A DNA stretch of 64,000 bases from Pseudomonas viridiflava (GTDB lineage Bacteria > Pseudomonadota > Gammaproteobacteria > Pseudomonadales > Pseudomonadaceae): positions 62,001 through 126,000 of the forward strand of contig NZ_UTVH01000116.1 in assembly GCF_900585905.1 (NCBI RefSeq). The letters are read 5' to 3'. The notes under the pieces are model-generated. The model saw only the letters and a list, made by a program, of their open reading frames with translations, did no database searches and was not told the DNA's origin. The stretch's first letter is position 1, and each line of letters begins with the position of its first letter. Below, piece by piece: positions 25,044-33,549 of the stretch. Position numbers and translations under genes: made by a program.

Positions 25044-25965
25044 TGCTCCTGTCCTTATCACCGGCGGTGCGGGCTTCATCGGCTCGCATCTGGCCGATGC
25101 GCTGTTGGCCAGGGGCCACGCGGTGCGCGTACTCGATGATCTCTCCACCGGCAAGCGCAGCAACCTGGCGCTGGACAACCCGCGAATCGAGTTGATCGTC
25201 GGCGATGTGGCCGACGCAGCGCTGGTTTCCCGCTCGGCCGAAGGCTGCAAGGCGGTGGCGCATCTGGCAGCGGTGGCGTCAGTGCAGGCGTCGGTGGACG
25301 ACCCGGTGCGCACCCATCAGAGCAATTTCATCGGCACGCTGAATGTCTGCGAAGCCATGCGTCAGGCGGGTATCAAGCGCGTAGTGTTCGCCTCCAGCGC
25401 TGCGGTTTATGGCAATAACGGCGAAGGCGAGGCGATCAGCGAAGACATCCCCAAGGCGCCCTTGACCCCTTACGCCTCGGACAAGCTGGCCAGTGAGTAC
25501 TATCTGGAGTTTTACGCCCGTCAGCACGAAATGCAGCCTGCGATCTTTCGTTTCTTCAATATTTTCGGGCCGCGTCAGGACCCGTCATCGCCTTATTCAG
25601 GTGTGATCAGCATCTTTGCCGAACGCGCGCAGAAGCGCCTGCCCATCGCAGTGTTTGGCGACGGCGAGCAGACCCGGGATTTTTTCTACGTCGGGGATGT
25701 GGTGAAGCTGCTGGTGCAGGCGCTGGAGCTGCCGCAGGTTGAAGCGGGCGCGGTGAACGTCGGCCTCAATAGCGCCACGTCGTTGAACCAGTTGCTGGCG
25801 GCACTCGCTGAAGTGGTCGGGGCGGCGCCTGTGGTGACTTACCAGGCTGCACGTTCGGGTGACATTCGGCATTCCCGTGCTGATAACGGACGGTTGCTGG
25901 CGCGTTACAACGTTGACGAGCCTACGCCGCTCAATGTGGGGTTGGCGAGGTTGTTGGGGCGCTGA
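25036..25965 (+). CDS. NAD-dependent sugar-nucleotide epimerase/dehydratase (GalE-like)
   Basis: 309 residues, extended SDR. GGAGFIGSHLAD at 10-21 is the NAD-binding motif, LDDLSTGKRSN follows, SSAAVYGN carries the catalytic Ser, and TPYASDKLASEYY carries the Tyr-x3-Lys pair; RFFNIFGPRQDPSSPYSG is the substrate-binding loop. This is the UDP-glucose/UDP-GlcNAc 4-epimerase-type pattern, though the exact substrate cannot be read. ATG at 25036 overlaps the end of the RmlD-like gene, so the two are translationally coupled. Confidence 0.9.
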   Translation: MSDAPVLITGGAGFIGSHLADALLARGHAVRVLDDLSTGKRSNLALDNPRIELIVGDVADAALVSRSAEGCKAVAHLAAVASVQASVDDPVRTHQSNFIGTLNVCEAMRQAGIKRVVFASSAAVYGNNGEGEAISEDIPKAPLTPYASDKLASEYYLEFYARQHEMQPAIFRFFNIFGPRQDPSSPYSGVISIFAERAQKRLPIAVFGDGEQTRDFFYVGDVVKLLVQALELPQVEAGAVNVGLNSATSLNQLLAALAEVVGAAPVVTYQAARSGDIRHSRADNGRLLARYNVDEPTPLNVGLARLLGR

Positions 25966-26129
25966 TTATAAAAGCCGTGGGTGAGTGAGTGTGAAGCTGG
26001 CGTGTGGCTCAAATTGAAGGCGCGCTTATGGCATCTGCGGCACCTCCACTCAGCCTGCCGACGCTCTATTCGCGGTGTCACGCATATGGCAGCGTTGCGA
26101 TTGACACCCTGCGACAGTCGCAGATTTGT

Positions 26130-26218
26130 TGTAGGAGCGCACGAGCACCGCGAGGCCGCGATAGCGGTGTATCGGAAAGACCGCTATCGCGGCCTCGCGG
26201 TGCTCGTGCGCTCCTACA
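26130..26218. repeat. Perfect 39-bp inverted repeat (REP-like, GTAGGAGCGCACGAGC family)
   Basis: The left arm begins TGTAGGAGCGCACGAGCACC and the right arm is its exact reverse complement over 39 bp, with an 11-nt loop. It lies between the epimerase stop and the convergent ompW, inside a 336-bp gap with no gene. It can form a very stable hairpin and may stop transcription from both sides. Related elements occur at 39.7-39.9 kb. Confidence 0.9.
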
Positions 26219-26301
26219 GGCCCCATATAAGGTGGGGGATCGCGCGCCACGGTGCAATTGACTTTAAGCATTGGTCGTCGCGCCAATAAGATCCACCAAA
26301 A

Positions 26302-26988
26302 TCAAAACTTGTAACCCACCCCCACCATATAAACCCACGGATCAATATCCACATTCACCTTGGTCTTGCCCACGCTCAGCGCTGACGGCCCATCCACAGT
26401 GGCTTCGGTGTCGATATCCACATACCAGACAGACGCATTGACCAGCAAGTTGTCAGTCAGCATGTAGTCCATGCCCACCTGCGCAGCGAGGCCGACGGAG
26501 TCTTTCATCTTCAGGTTGCTGAAGCCCTGACTCTTGCGATTGCCGGTCAGGTCGGTGTCGAAGAACGTGGTGTAGTTGATGCCGACGCCCGCGTAGGGCT
26601 GAAACTTCGACGACGCCTCCATCGGGTAGTACTGCAACGACAGCGTTGGAGGCAGTTGTTTGACGTCCGCCAGCTTGCCATCCAGTCCCGGGCCCAGGCC
26701 CTTGACCGAGATTGTGTGGCTGAACGGCGTGGCGGCCAGCAGTTCCAGACCGATGTGCGGCGTGATCATGTAACCAAACGTCAGGCCCAGCTGGTTTTCA
26801 CCATCGGCGGTGGCCTTGGTGCCAGCCACTTTGCTGCCGTCAAGCTTGATTTCGCCGCTGTCTTCGTTGGGTTCGACGTGGGCCACGCCTGCGCGGACGA
26901 TGAAGTCGCCCGCCTGGTAAGCCTGGGCGGCGAGGGGCACGCTGAGCGCCAGCGCGAAAAGGGAAGCGCTGAGCAAGGTCTTGTTCAT
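26302..26988 (-). CDS. ompW: OmpW-family outer-membrane protein
   Basis: 228 residues from ATG 26988, behind GGAGC; the longer frame lacks a ribosome site and would break the signal peptide. A signal peptide of ~23 residues (LFALALSVPLAAQA) is followed by an eight-stranded beta-barrel pattern with GDFIVRAGVAHVEPNEDSG, YMITPHIGLELLAATPFSH, YAGVGINYTTF and the C-terminal aromatic residue of an outer-membrane protein (VYMVGVGYKF). OmpW proteins form a narrow hydrophobic channel. Confidence 0.95.
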   Translation of the reverse strand: MNKTLLSASLFALALSVPLAAQAYQAGDFIVRAGVAHVEPNEDSGEIKLDGSKVAGTKATADGENQLGLTFGYMITPHIGLELLAATPFSHTISVKGLGPGLDGKLADVKQLPPTLSLQYYPMEASSKFQPYAGVGINYTTFFDTDLTGNRKSQGFSNLKMKDSVGLAAQVGMDYMLTDNLLVNASVWYVDIDTEATVDGPSALSVGKTKVNVDIDPWVYMVGVGYKF

Positions 26989-27148
26989 GAGGGCTCCAAA
27001 GGCGATAGAATTTTCTGGCGCCAAGGGTACTCAGTGTCTAAACCGCGGCTTTGACCCAGCTCAATGAAATCGCAATGAAGCCTTTAAACGACTAGGGTCC
27101 GGACAGACGGGCTGGTTCAACGGATCACCGACTTTGCCTGCAGCAGGC

Positions 27149-27685
27149 TTATGTATCGGGCAACTCATAAACCAGAATCTGATCGGCCTCCATGCTGTAC
27201 CCGGCCTCGGCCAGTTCGCTCGATGAGGCCTTCACCTGCATTGGCCCTTCGATCCAGTAAGGCTGATACAACTCATCGACCTTCACCCCCAGCTCACTGG
27301 TGACGTGCACGATCTGGTTCGACGGCGGTGGCGGCACGTGGATGCAGGCACCGAAATACGGCACCAGCAGAAACTCGATGACGCGGCCTTCTTCACTCAC
27401 TTCCAGCGGTACGATATAGCCGGGCAAGCGCACCGTCTGCCCGTCCAGCGCCTTGACCACCGGGGCGTGGGGCGCCTGCTGATGCGCGGCGGGTGCAGCT
27501 TCCACCGACAGCGCATCGGAGAGTTTCGACAGGTCATGCATCGGTGCGGTGATCGGTGCGATCTTGGGTGCGTTCGGCGGGATCATGTCTTCCCAGGTCA
27601 GGACCCTCGCCTCGGCTGCCCACAGCGGGAAGCTCAGCGACAACAACACCATCAGCCACAGGCGGCGCATGTTCAACATCCTCAT
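27149..27685 (-). CDS. DUF3299 exported protein of a zinc-type ABC operon
   Basis: 178 residues. ATG at 27685 overlaps the permease stop (ATGA), so it is preferred over the open 35-residue extension, which lies inside the permease gene. The N-terminus is a signal peptide (RRLWLMVLLSLSFPLWAAEA). The mature part has the DUF3299 core: VRLPGYIVPLE, FLLVPYFGACIHVPPPPSNQ and a Tyr/Trp-rich beta region. The operon order, DUF2796, ATPase, permease, DUF3299, is that of P. aeruginosa PA4063-PA4066, which is reported to respond to zinc limitation. Confidence 0.88.
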   Translation of the reverse strand: MRMLNMRRLWLMVLLSLSFPLWAAEARVLTWEDMIPPNAPKIAPITAPMHDLSKLSDALSVEAAPAAHQQAPHAPVVKALDGQTVRLPGYIVPLEVSEEGRVIEFLLVPYFGACIHVPPPPSNQIVHVTSELGVKVDELYQPYWIEGPMQVKASSSELAEAGYSMEADQILVYELPDT

Positions 27686-28947
27686 AAACGGATCGACAAA
27701 CCATCGGCCAGCGACTGCCGATAAGCACGCCACGCCGGTATCACGCCCATCAGCAGCGCGGCGCCCAGAATGCCAGCCAGCAGCGTCCATTCATAGGCGC
27801 TGGGCAGTGACAGTGGCAGGAATAACCCATAGTTGCTCTGCACATAGCCTTGCGCAGCGGCGATGACCGCATACAGCAAAACCAGACCGCTGACCACGCC
27901 TGCCAATGCCAGGGCAAAGGCTTCCAGGATCAGCAACGTGGCGACATGCCACGGCCGGGCGCCCACCGAGCGCAGAATAGCCATCTCGCGCCGGCGTTCG
28001 TTCAGGCTGGTCAGAATCGCAGTGAGCATGCCGATCAAACCCGTCAGCACCACGAACAGCGAGATCACGAACAAAGCCTTTTCCGCCGTGCCCATCAGGC
28101 TCCACAGTTCTTGCAGGGCAACACCCGGCAGAATCGCCAGCAGTGGTTCGCCGCGGAATTCGTTGATTTGCCGCTGCATGGAAAAGGTGGCGATCTTGCT
28201 GTTCAGGCCCAGCATGAAGGCAGTGATCGCCTTGGGCGTGAGGTCCATGTTGCGTGCCTGATCGGCGGAAATCCTGCCGCTGCCGTGGGCAGGCACGCCG
28301 TTCTGCCAGTCGACATGTATGGCCTCCATGCCGCCCAGGCTGATGTGCAAGGTGCGGTCCACCGGCGTGCCAGTGCGCTTGAGAATGCCCACCACCGTGA
28401 ACGGTTTGTCATCGTGCTTGACCAGACTGACCGCCGCCACGCCGTGGGCCAGCACCAGCTTGTCGCCGAGGCTGTACTTCAGCGCATCGGCCACTTCCGC
28501 GCCGAGTACCACCTCGAAGGGATCGTTGGCAAAGGCCCGGCCCTGGGCCAGTTGCAGGTGTTGCTGGCGGCCGAACTGATAATGCTCGAAGTAGCTCTGG
28601 TTGGTGCCCATCACCCGATAACCACGGTGGGAGTCACCCAGGGAAATGGGGATGGCCCACTTCACCTGTTTGCTTTGCGCGATTTCCTCGTAGCTGTCCC
28701 AACGGATGTTGTTGGTGGCATTGCCAATGCGGAACACCGAGTACAGCAGCAGATTGATCGAGCCGGAGCGGGCGCCCACGATCAGGTCGGTGCCGCTGAT
28801 GGTGCTGGCGAAACTGGCGCGGGCTTCGGTGCGCACTCGCTCCACCGCCAGCAACAGGCACACCGACAAGGCGATAGCGAAAGCAGTCAGAAATGCAGTG
28901 AAGCGGCGGTTGGCCAGGCTGGCCATGGCTAGACGAAACAGATACAT
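27682..28947 (-). CDS. ABC transporter permease (FtsX/MacB-like)
   Basis: 421 residues from ATG 28947; a longer frame overlaps the ATPase gene and is rejected. There is one N-terminal hydrophobic helix (about 20-37), a large periplasmic domain (~40-280) and three C-terminal helices (~295-420), the MacB/LolC topology, with the FtsX-like ERRREMAILRSVGARPWHV coupling motif. Transporters of this type usually move or extract membrane-associated substrates rather than import metal. It starts 1 bp after the ATPase stop. Confidence 0.93.
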   Translation of the reverse strand: MYLFRLAMASLANRRFTAFLTAFAIALSVCLLLAVERVRTEARASFASTISGTDLIVGARSGSINLLLYSVFRIGNATNNIRWDSYEEIAQSKQVKWAIPISLGDSHRGYRVMGTNQSYFEHYQFGRQQHLQLAQGRAFANDPFEVVLGAEVADALKYSLGDKLVLAHGVAAVSLVKHDDKPFTVVGILKRTGTPVDRTLHISLGGMEAIHVDWQNGVPAHGSGRISADQARNMDLTPKAITAFMLGLNSKIATFSMQRQINEFRGEPLLAILPGVALQELWSLMGTAEKALFVISLFVVLTGLIGMLTAILTSLNERRREMAILRSVGARPWHVATLLILEAFALALAGVVSGLVLLYAVIAAAQGYVQSNYGLFLPLSLPSAYEWTLLAGILGAALLMGVIPAWRAYRQSLADGLSIRL

Positions 28948-28948
28948 C

Positions 28949-29659
28949 TCAAACCTCTGTGGCGACGGCGGCGCGATTGAGTTGCGCCAGCGACAGGCTG
29001 CGGTCGAACAGCGGTGCCAGGCTCTGGTCATGGCTGACGAACAGCAGGCTGCTGCCCGCTTCACGGCATTCGGCGAACAGCAGTTTGATGAAGGCTTCCC
29101 GGGCGTCGGTGTCCAGCGCCGAGGTGGGTTCATCGGCGATGACCAACTGTGGCTGGCCGATCAATGCCCGTGCGGCGGCAACCCGCTGCTGCTGGCCGAT
29201 GGACAGAGAATCCGCACGTCGGCCGAGCATTTGTGGGTCATTCAGGCCCAGGTGAGCCAGCAGAGTGACGGCGGCTTTTTCCACGCTGCCGTGGCGCTGT
29301 GTGGCGCGTTCGGTGCGCACTTTGGAGAAGTGACAGGGCAGCTCGACGTTTTCCCGTACCGAGAGGAAAGGCAGCAGATTGAATTGCTGGAAGATATAAC
29401 CGGTGTGGTCGACCCGAAAGCGATCACGTGCGCCCGAAGACAGCTGCGTCAGCTCATGGCCCAGCAAACGGATGCTGCCACGGTTGGGTGTCTGCACGCC
29501 GCCCAGCAAACCCAGCAAGGTGGTCTTGCCGCTGCCGCTCGGGCCTTTGAGGAACAGGGTTTCGCCCGCTTCCAGCCGAAACGCCGGGATGTCCAGCAGT
29601 TGCGCCTGCCCTGGCCAGGTAAAGCCCAGGTCAGACAGTTCGATGAGTGCTTGAGTCAT
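28949..29659 (-). CDS. ABC transporter ATP-binding protein (LolD/MacB-like)
   Basis: 236 residues with a complete ATPase motif set: Walker A GPSGSGKTTLLGL near 39-46, Q-loop in YIFQQFNLLPFLSV, signature LSIGQQQRVAAARAL, Walker B LVIADEPTSALD, and the switch His in LLFVSHDQ. Partner of the FtsX-like permease immediately downstream. Second gene of the operon, 66 bp after the ZrgA-like gene. Confidence 0.95.
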   Translation of the reverse strand: MTQALIELSDLGFTWPGQAQLLDIPAFRLEAGETLFLKGPSGSGKTTLLGLLGGVQTPNRGSIRLLGHELTQLSSGARDRFRVDHTGYIFQQFNLLPFLSVRENVELPCHFSKVRTERATQRHGSVEKAAVTLLAHLGLNDPQMLGRRADSLSIGQQQRVAAARALIGQPQLVIADEPTSALDTDAREAFIKLLFAECREAGSSLLFVSHDQSLAPLFDRSLSLAQLNRAAVATEV

Positions 29660-29725
29660 AGCCGGAGTCGAGCCTGCTGAAAAATGGAAAGCAAAGGACC
29701 GGGCACGCCCGGTCGGTGTTCATCA

Positions 29726-30316
29726 TCAGTAGAGTTTCAGGCTCGAATTGCTCGGCCGCACTTCGGCACCCGACTGACCTTTTGGCGAGATGATTTGCAC
29801 ATTCAGTTTTTCGGTGGCCGGGAATTGTTTGAAGATGTTCGACAGGTCGAGCTTCTTCAGCACGGCCGGCACCTCGCATTTGAAGGCGTAACGGCCGTGG
29901 ATCTCGCTGTGTTCATGCTCGTCATGATCTGCCGATGCGGCGCCTTCGTGATCATGGTCGGCGTCGGGCTTGTCGCCGAACAGCGGGCTTTCCAGCGTTT
30001 GCGAGGTCACGGTGCACTGGGCTGCTTCCGGGACGCTGAACAGCGCATGGGGCTTGAGCAATGCATCTTTGGCGGCAACCAGTTTGGCCTTATCTTCAGC
30101 GCTGCTGGCCTGATGCTCGAAGCCGACGATGTTCATGGCCGGGCTGTCCAGTTCGAATTCCAGAGTGGTGCCTTCCAGGACAACGTCCAGCCGACCTACA
30201 CCATGCTCGTGGGCGCCCAGGCTTGAGTGCTCATGATCGTGATCATGCTCGGTGGCCGCTTGAGCCATGGCAAATGGAAGCAGGGCGAGGGGCAGAGCGA
30301 GAAGCAGACGGCGCAT
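29726..30316 (-). CDS. ZrgA-like (DUF2796) periplasmic zinc-binding protein
   Basis: 196 residues from ATG 30316 behind GGAGA. Signal peptide 1-20 or so (LLLALPLALLPFAMAQA), then a His/Asp/Glu-rich metal-binding start (EHDHDHEHSSLGAHEHGVG), the DUF2796 core (LDVVLEGTTLEFELDSPAMN), a second His-rich loop (ADHDHEGAASADHDEHEHSE) and a beta-rich C-terminus. This family includes ZrgA, which binds zinc in the periplasm. First gene of the four-gene operon, preceded by a Zur-like site. Confidence 0.92.
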   Translation of the reverse strand: MRRLLLALPLALLPFAMAQAATEHDHDHEHSSLGAHEHGVGRLDVVLEGTTLEFELDSPAMNIVGFEHQASSAEDKAKLVAAKDALLKPHALFSVPEAAQCTVTSQTLESPLFGDKPDADHDHEGAASADHDEHEHSEIHGRYAFKCEVPAVLKKLDLSNIFKQFPATEKLNVQIISPKGQSGAEVRPSNSSLKLY

Positions 30317-30354
30317 GGAACGGTCTCCGAACAAAACTGGGCTATGGATCGTTA

Positions 30355-30369
30355 TGTAATCTTATAACA
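30355..30369 (-). promoter_or_regulatory. Candidate Zur-binding site
   Basis: On the minus strand TGTTATAAGATTACA resembles the Zur consensus core TGTTATA-N-TATAACA, with a perfect left half and 5 of 7 in the right half. It lies 38-53 bp before the start codon of the zrgA-like gene, where it could block the promoter when zinc is sufficient. Confidence 0.65.
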
Positions 30370-30480
30370 GTTGTTCCCGCAGGCGTGAGCTGCAATTCAG
30401 ATTACGGATGAAGATTGCGCCATCTTCGCCACGCAGGAGCTGCCGCAGGCTGCGAATCACGATGTATCAGGAATGACTCA

Positions 30481-31399
30481 TCACCCGGTGGGAGTGAGCT
30501 TGCTCACGAAGGCTGCGGCACATACGCCGAAAGCTGAATGAACCCACACCAGCCCCTTCGCAAGCAAGCTTGCTCCCACTTTGGGGGTGGAATCGCATCA
30601 CCCGGTGGGAGTGAGCTTGCTCACGAAGGCTGCGGCACAGGCGCCGAAAGCTGAATGAATCCACACCGGCCCCTTCGCAAGCAAGCTTGCTCCCACTGTG
30701 GGGGTGGAATCGCATCACCCGGTGGGAGTGAGCTTGCTCACGAAGGCTGCGGCACAGGCGCCGAAAGCTGAATGAACCCACACCGGCCCATTCGCAAGCA
30801 AGCTGGCTGCCACTTTGGGGCTGGAATCGCATCACCCGGTGGGAGTGAGCTTGCTCACGAAGGCCGCAGCACATACGCCGAAAGCTGAATGAATGCACGC
30901 CGGCCCCTTCGCAAGCAAGCTTGCTCCCACTTTGGGGCTGCAATCGCATCACCCGGTGGGAGTGAGCTTGCTCACGAAGGCTGCGGCACGGGCGCCGAAG
31001 CTGAATGAACCCACACCAGCCCCTTCGCAAGCAAGCTTGCTCCCACTTTGGGGCTGGAATCGCATCACCCGGTGGGAGTGAGCTTGCTCACGAAGGCTGC
31101 AGCACAGGCGCCGAAGCTGAATGAATCCACACCGGCTCCTTCGCAAGCAAGCTTGCTCCCACTTTGGGGCTGCAATCGCATCACCCGGTGGGAGTGAGCT
31201 TGCTCACGAAGGCTGCGGCACAGGCGCCGAAAGCTGAATGAATCCACACCAGCCCCTTCGCAAGCAAGCTTGCTCCCACTTTGGGGGTGGAATCGCATCA
31301 CCCGGTGGGAGTGAGCTTGCTCACGAAGGCTGCAGCACAGGCGCCGAAAGCTGAATGAATCCACACCGGCCCATTCGCAAGCAAGCTTGCTCCCACTTT
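30481..31399. repeat. Tandem array of eight REPIN units, 116-117 bp each
   Basis: Units begin TCACCCGGTGGGAGTGAGCT at 30481, 30598, 30715, 30832, 30949, 31065, 31181 and 31298. Each holds a REP (GTGGGAGTGAGCTTGCTCAC) and, about 50 bp later, an inverted partner (AAGCAAGCTTGCTCCCAC), so each unit is a full REP doublet with a constant internal sequence (CGCCGAAAGCTGAATGAA). Copies differ at scattered positions only. Three frames read through parts of it because 117 is divisible by three, but they have no support as genes. It lies between the divergent zinc operon and the gene at 31471, in a 1154-bp gap. Confidence 0.95.
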
Positions 31400-31470
31400 T
31401 GCATATTGTTGGCGTAATCCCGTGTCGTAATCTGTGCGAGCATGACCACTGCGAACAACAGGAGGCACTC

Positions 31471-31821
31471 ATGCTGCGTATTCGTGGAACCGTCGGCGAC
31501 TGGCCGGTGGATTTAACCCTGGAGCTGGACGACGCCGACTGGGCGCAACTGGGGGCGCAACTCAAGGTCGCCAAAGCGGATACCTCGCCAGCAGCGGTCA
31601 GCAAACCGGCGAGTCAGGACGACACGATCTGGAACATCACCCAGGATCTGTTGCGCAATGCCGGGCAGATCAGCGGGCCACAACTGCTGGAGCAACTGGA
31701 AGGGCTGACCGGCAGCACGGCGGCAGGCAAGCGCTTGCTGGTGCGCTTGCGCCATAGCCCGCAGGTCAGGGTCGAGAGCGGGCAGGATGCGCCGCTCTAC
31801 AGCTGGATCAAGACAGACTAG
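31471..31821 (+). CDS. Conserved-looking 116-residue protein, function unknown
   Basis: Starts at ATG 31471 behind a perfect AGGAGG; the open extension to 31387 runs into the REPIN array. The sequence begins MLRIRGTVGDWPVDLTLELD, a beta-sheet start, followed by a linker (~45-60) and a helical, basic C-terminal half (WNITQDLLRNAGQISGPQLLEQLEG, KRLLVRLRHSP). No signal peptide, membrane helix or known motif. It overlaps the convergent thioredoxin gene by 4 bp. I do not recognise the family. Confidence 0.75.
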   Translation: MLRIRGTVGDWPVDLTLELDDADWAQLGAQLKVAKADTSPAAVSKPASQDDTIWNITQDLLRNAGQISGPQLLEQLEGLTGSTAAGKRLLVRLRHSPQVRVESGQDAPLYSWIKTD

Positions 31822-32690
31822 TACAGCGCTGCAAACAACTTGCGGCGATAGGCCGTGACCAGCGGATGATCATTGCCCAGCAGGTCGAATACTTGCAGCA
31901 GTGTCTTGTGCGGCAGGCCTTCAGCGTAGTTGCGATTGCGGATGAACAGCTTGAGCAGGCCATCGAGCGCGGCTTCGTACTGCTGGCGGGACAGTTGCTG
32001 CACTGCCAGCTGATGGGCGGCTTCATCGTCCTGCGGATTCTGCGCCAGACGCGCCTTGAGGTCAGCGGCATCGGGCAGCGCTCCGGCCTGGGCCAGGAAC
32101 GTCAGCTGGGCCTTGGCACCTGCCAATTCGGCCTTGTGCTCGTCACCCTTGACGGCGTCCAGTACTGCAGCAGCTTCGGTCAGCTCGCCGCGTTCAGCCA
32201 GGCAGCGGGCATACAGAATCAGCGCAGCCGCGTTAGTGTTGTCGTCAGTCAGGATCTGTTGCAGCACGGCCTCAGCTTCAGCGAAATGGCTTTCGGCGAA
32301 CATTTCCTGGGCCAGCTTCAGTGGGTCGGCAGCGGCGGGCGGCGGCATCACTACGTGTTGCTCGAGCACCTTGCGGATTTCCGACTCAGGCTGGGCACCG
32401 GTGAAACCGTCGACGGGCTGGCCATCCTTGAACAGCACCACTGTGGGCAAACTGCGAATGCCGAAACGCGCGACGATGTCCTGCTCGGCGTCGCAATCGA
32501 CTTTCACCAGCAGCAGCTCACCCTGATAGCTCTCGGTGATCTGCGCCAGCAGCGGCATCAGCACCTTGCACGGCGCGCACCACTCTGCCCAGAAATCGAC
32601 CAGTACTGGCTGGTCGAATGACTTGTCGATCACCAATTGCTGAAAGGTCGCGGCGGTAGCGTCGAAGATGTAGCTTGAGTCCTGGTTCAT
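31818..32690 (-). CDS. Thioredoxin-TPR co-chaperone (CnoX/YbbN family)
   Basis: 290 residues from ATG 32690. Residues 1-110 are a thioredoxin fold with active site WCAPC (Cys38, Cys41); residues ~115-290 are helical TPR-like repeats (LAQEMFAESHFAEAEAVLQQ, LILYARCLAERGELTEAAAV). E. coli CnoX has SxxC here and acts as a chaperone, whereas Pseudomonas-type members with CxxC also reduce disulfides. Domain order and length match the family. Confidence 0.94.
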   Translation of the reverse strand: MNQDSSYIFDATAATFQQLVIDKSFDQPVLVDFWAEWCAPCKVLMPLLAQITESYQGELLLVKVDCDAEQDIVARFGIRSLPTVVLFKDGQPVDGFTGAQPESEIRKVLEQHVVMPPPAAADPLKLAQEMFAESHFAEAEAVLQQILTDDNTNAAALILYARCLAERGELTEAAAVLDAVKGDEHKAELAGAKAQLTFLAQAGALPDAADLKARLAQNPQDDEAAHQLAVQQLSRQQYEAALDGLLKLFIRNRNYAEGLPHKTLLQVFDLLGNDHPLVTAYRRKLFAALY

Positions 32691-32887
32691 TGCGAATCTC
32701 GGGGATCTGGATGGCGCCAACTATAAAGGTCGCGCGGGCATGCGCAAAGCGGCGAGTGGAAGCACTGCCTGCACGAGCGGTCGGGGTTGGCGTTACAGTT
32801 TGGCTTTAGCCGGGAAGGCCAACTGACGGACGCAGAAGATGCATCAGTTAATCTGGCCCATTCCCGGCTTAAGCCGGTCCCACGAGG

Positions 32888-33337
32888 TTACGGCGCCGGT
32901 TCGAACTGCAGGGGGCCCAGTGCCTGAGTGACAGGCTGATTGATGCGTTGCGAGGGCAGGTGCAGGATCAACTGCCCGGATTTGCTGGCACGACCGCGCA
33001 ATTCAACCCGCGCGCCAACCGGGAAGGCTTCCGGGTTGAAACGCAGCTGGAAGGGCAATGACTGATTGTTGCCCTGCAGCGTGGTGCTTGTCAGCAGCTT
33101 TTGCGGCCGTCCGCGCTCGTCGATCACCAGCAAGGCCAGCTCGACTTCAGCCCCGCTGGGCACCCCCAGCAACTGGCCGCTGAGCTCGCGCTGGAAAGGT
33201 TGCAGCGGGCCTGGCCCGGCAGGGAGCTTGATGGCCGCCTGAACAGGTTTGGCGGGCACGGGCGCTGGCGGCTCATTGCTGCTGCAGGCAGCGAGCAGGC
33301 CAGCCAGGCCCAGCAGGATCAGCGGTCTGAGGGTCAT
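32888..33337 (-). CDS. YbaY-family lipoprotein
   Basis: 149 residues. Signal peptide with lipobox LAAC (Cys18), so predicted to be a membrane-anchored lipoprotein; Ser-Ser-Asn after the Cys favours the outer membrane. The mature part is the beta-rich YbaY domain (LSGQLLGVPSGAEVELALLV, LPFQLRFNPEAFPVGARVELRG in part). Function in the envelope is not defined. A 197-bp gap separates it from the thioredoxin gene; nothing clear is seen in it. Confidence 0.88.
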   Translation of the reverse strand: MTLRPLILLGLAGLLAACSSNEPPAPVPAKPVQAAIKLPAGPGPLQPFQRELSGQLLGVPSGAEVELALLVIDERGRPQKLLTSTTLQGNNQSLPFQLRFNPEAFPVGARVELRGRASKSGQLILHLPSQRINQPVTQALGPLQFEPAP

Positions 33338-33549
33338 GAAACAGCTCCAGCAAAAAACAAAACGAAAGACGGCATTCGCGCCCGACCCCGGACGGTTCAG
33401 GCAGCAAGAAGCTTCATAGAGAGTCGCGTAACACGCAGTATCGCTTAAACAGCGGCGCCTGCGCGTTTATATACCGCAAAGCCCGAGACTTGTCTTGCCA
33501 GCGAGATGCGCTACCATGGCGGCCCTTCCTATTTTTGTTGCCTGCCACC

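Noticed and set aside
27850..28932. 360-codon plus-strand frame opposite the ABC permease
   Set aside because: Antisense to a convincing FtsX-like permease.
30481..31399. CRISPR array
   Set aside because: Units of 117 bp with conserved internal sequence and no variable spacers; each unit is a REP doublet and no cas genes are near.
30467..31604. Repetitive minus-strand frames across the REPIN array
   Set aside because: They exist because the 117-bp unit is a multiple of three; frame breaks at 116-bp units and no ribosome site is present.
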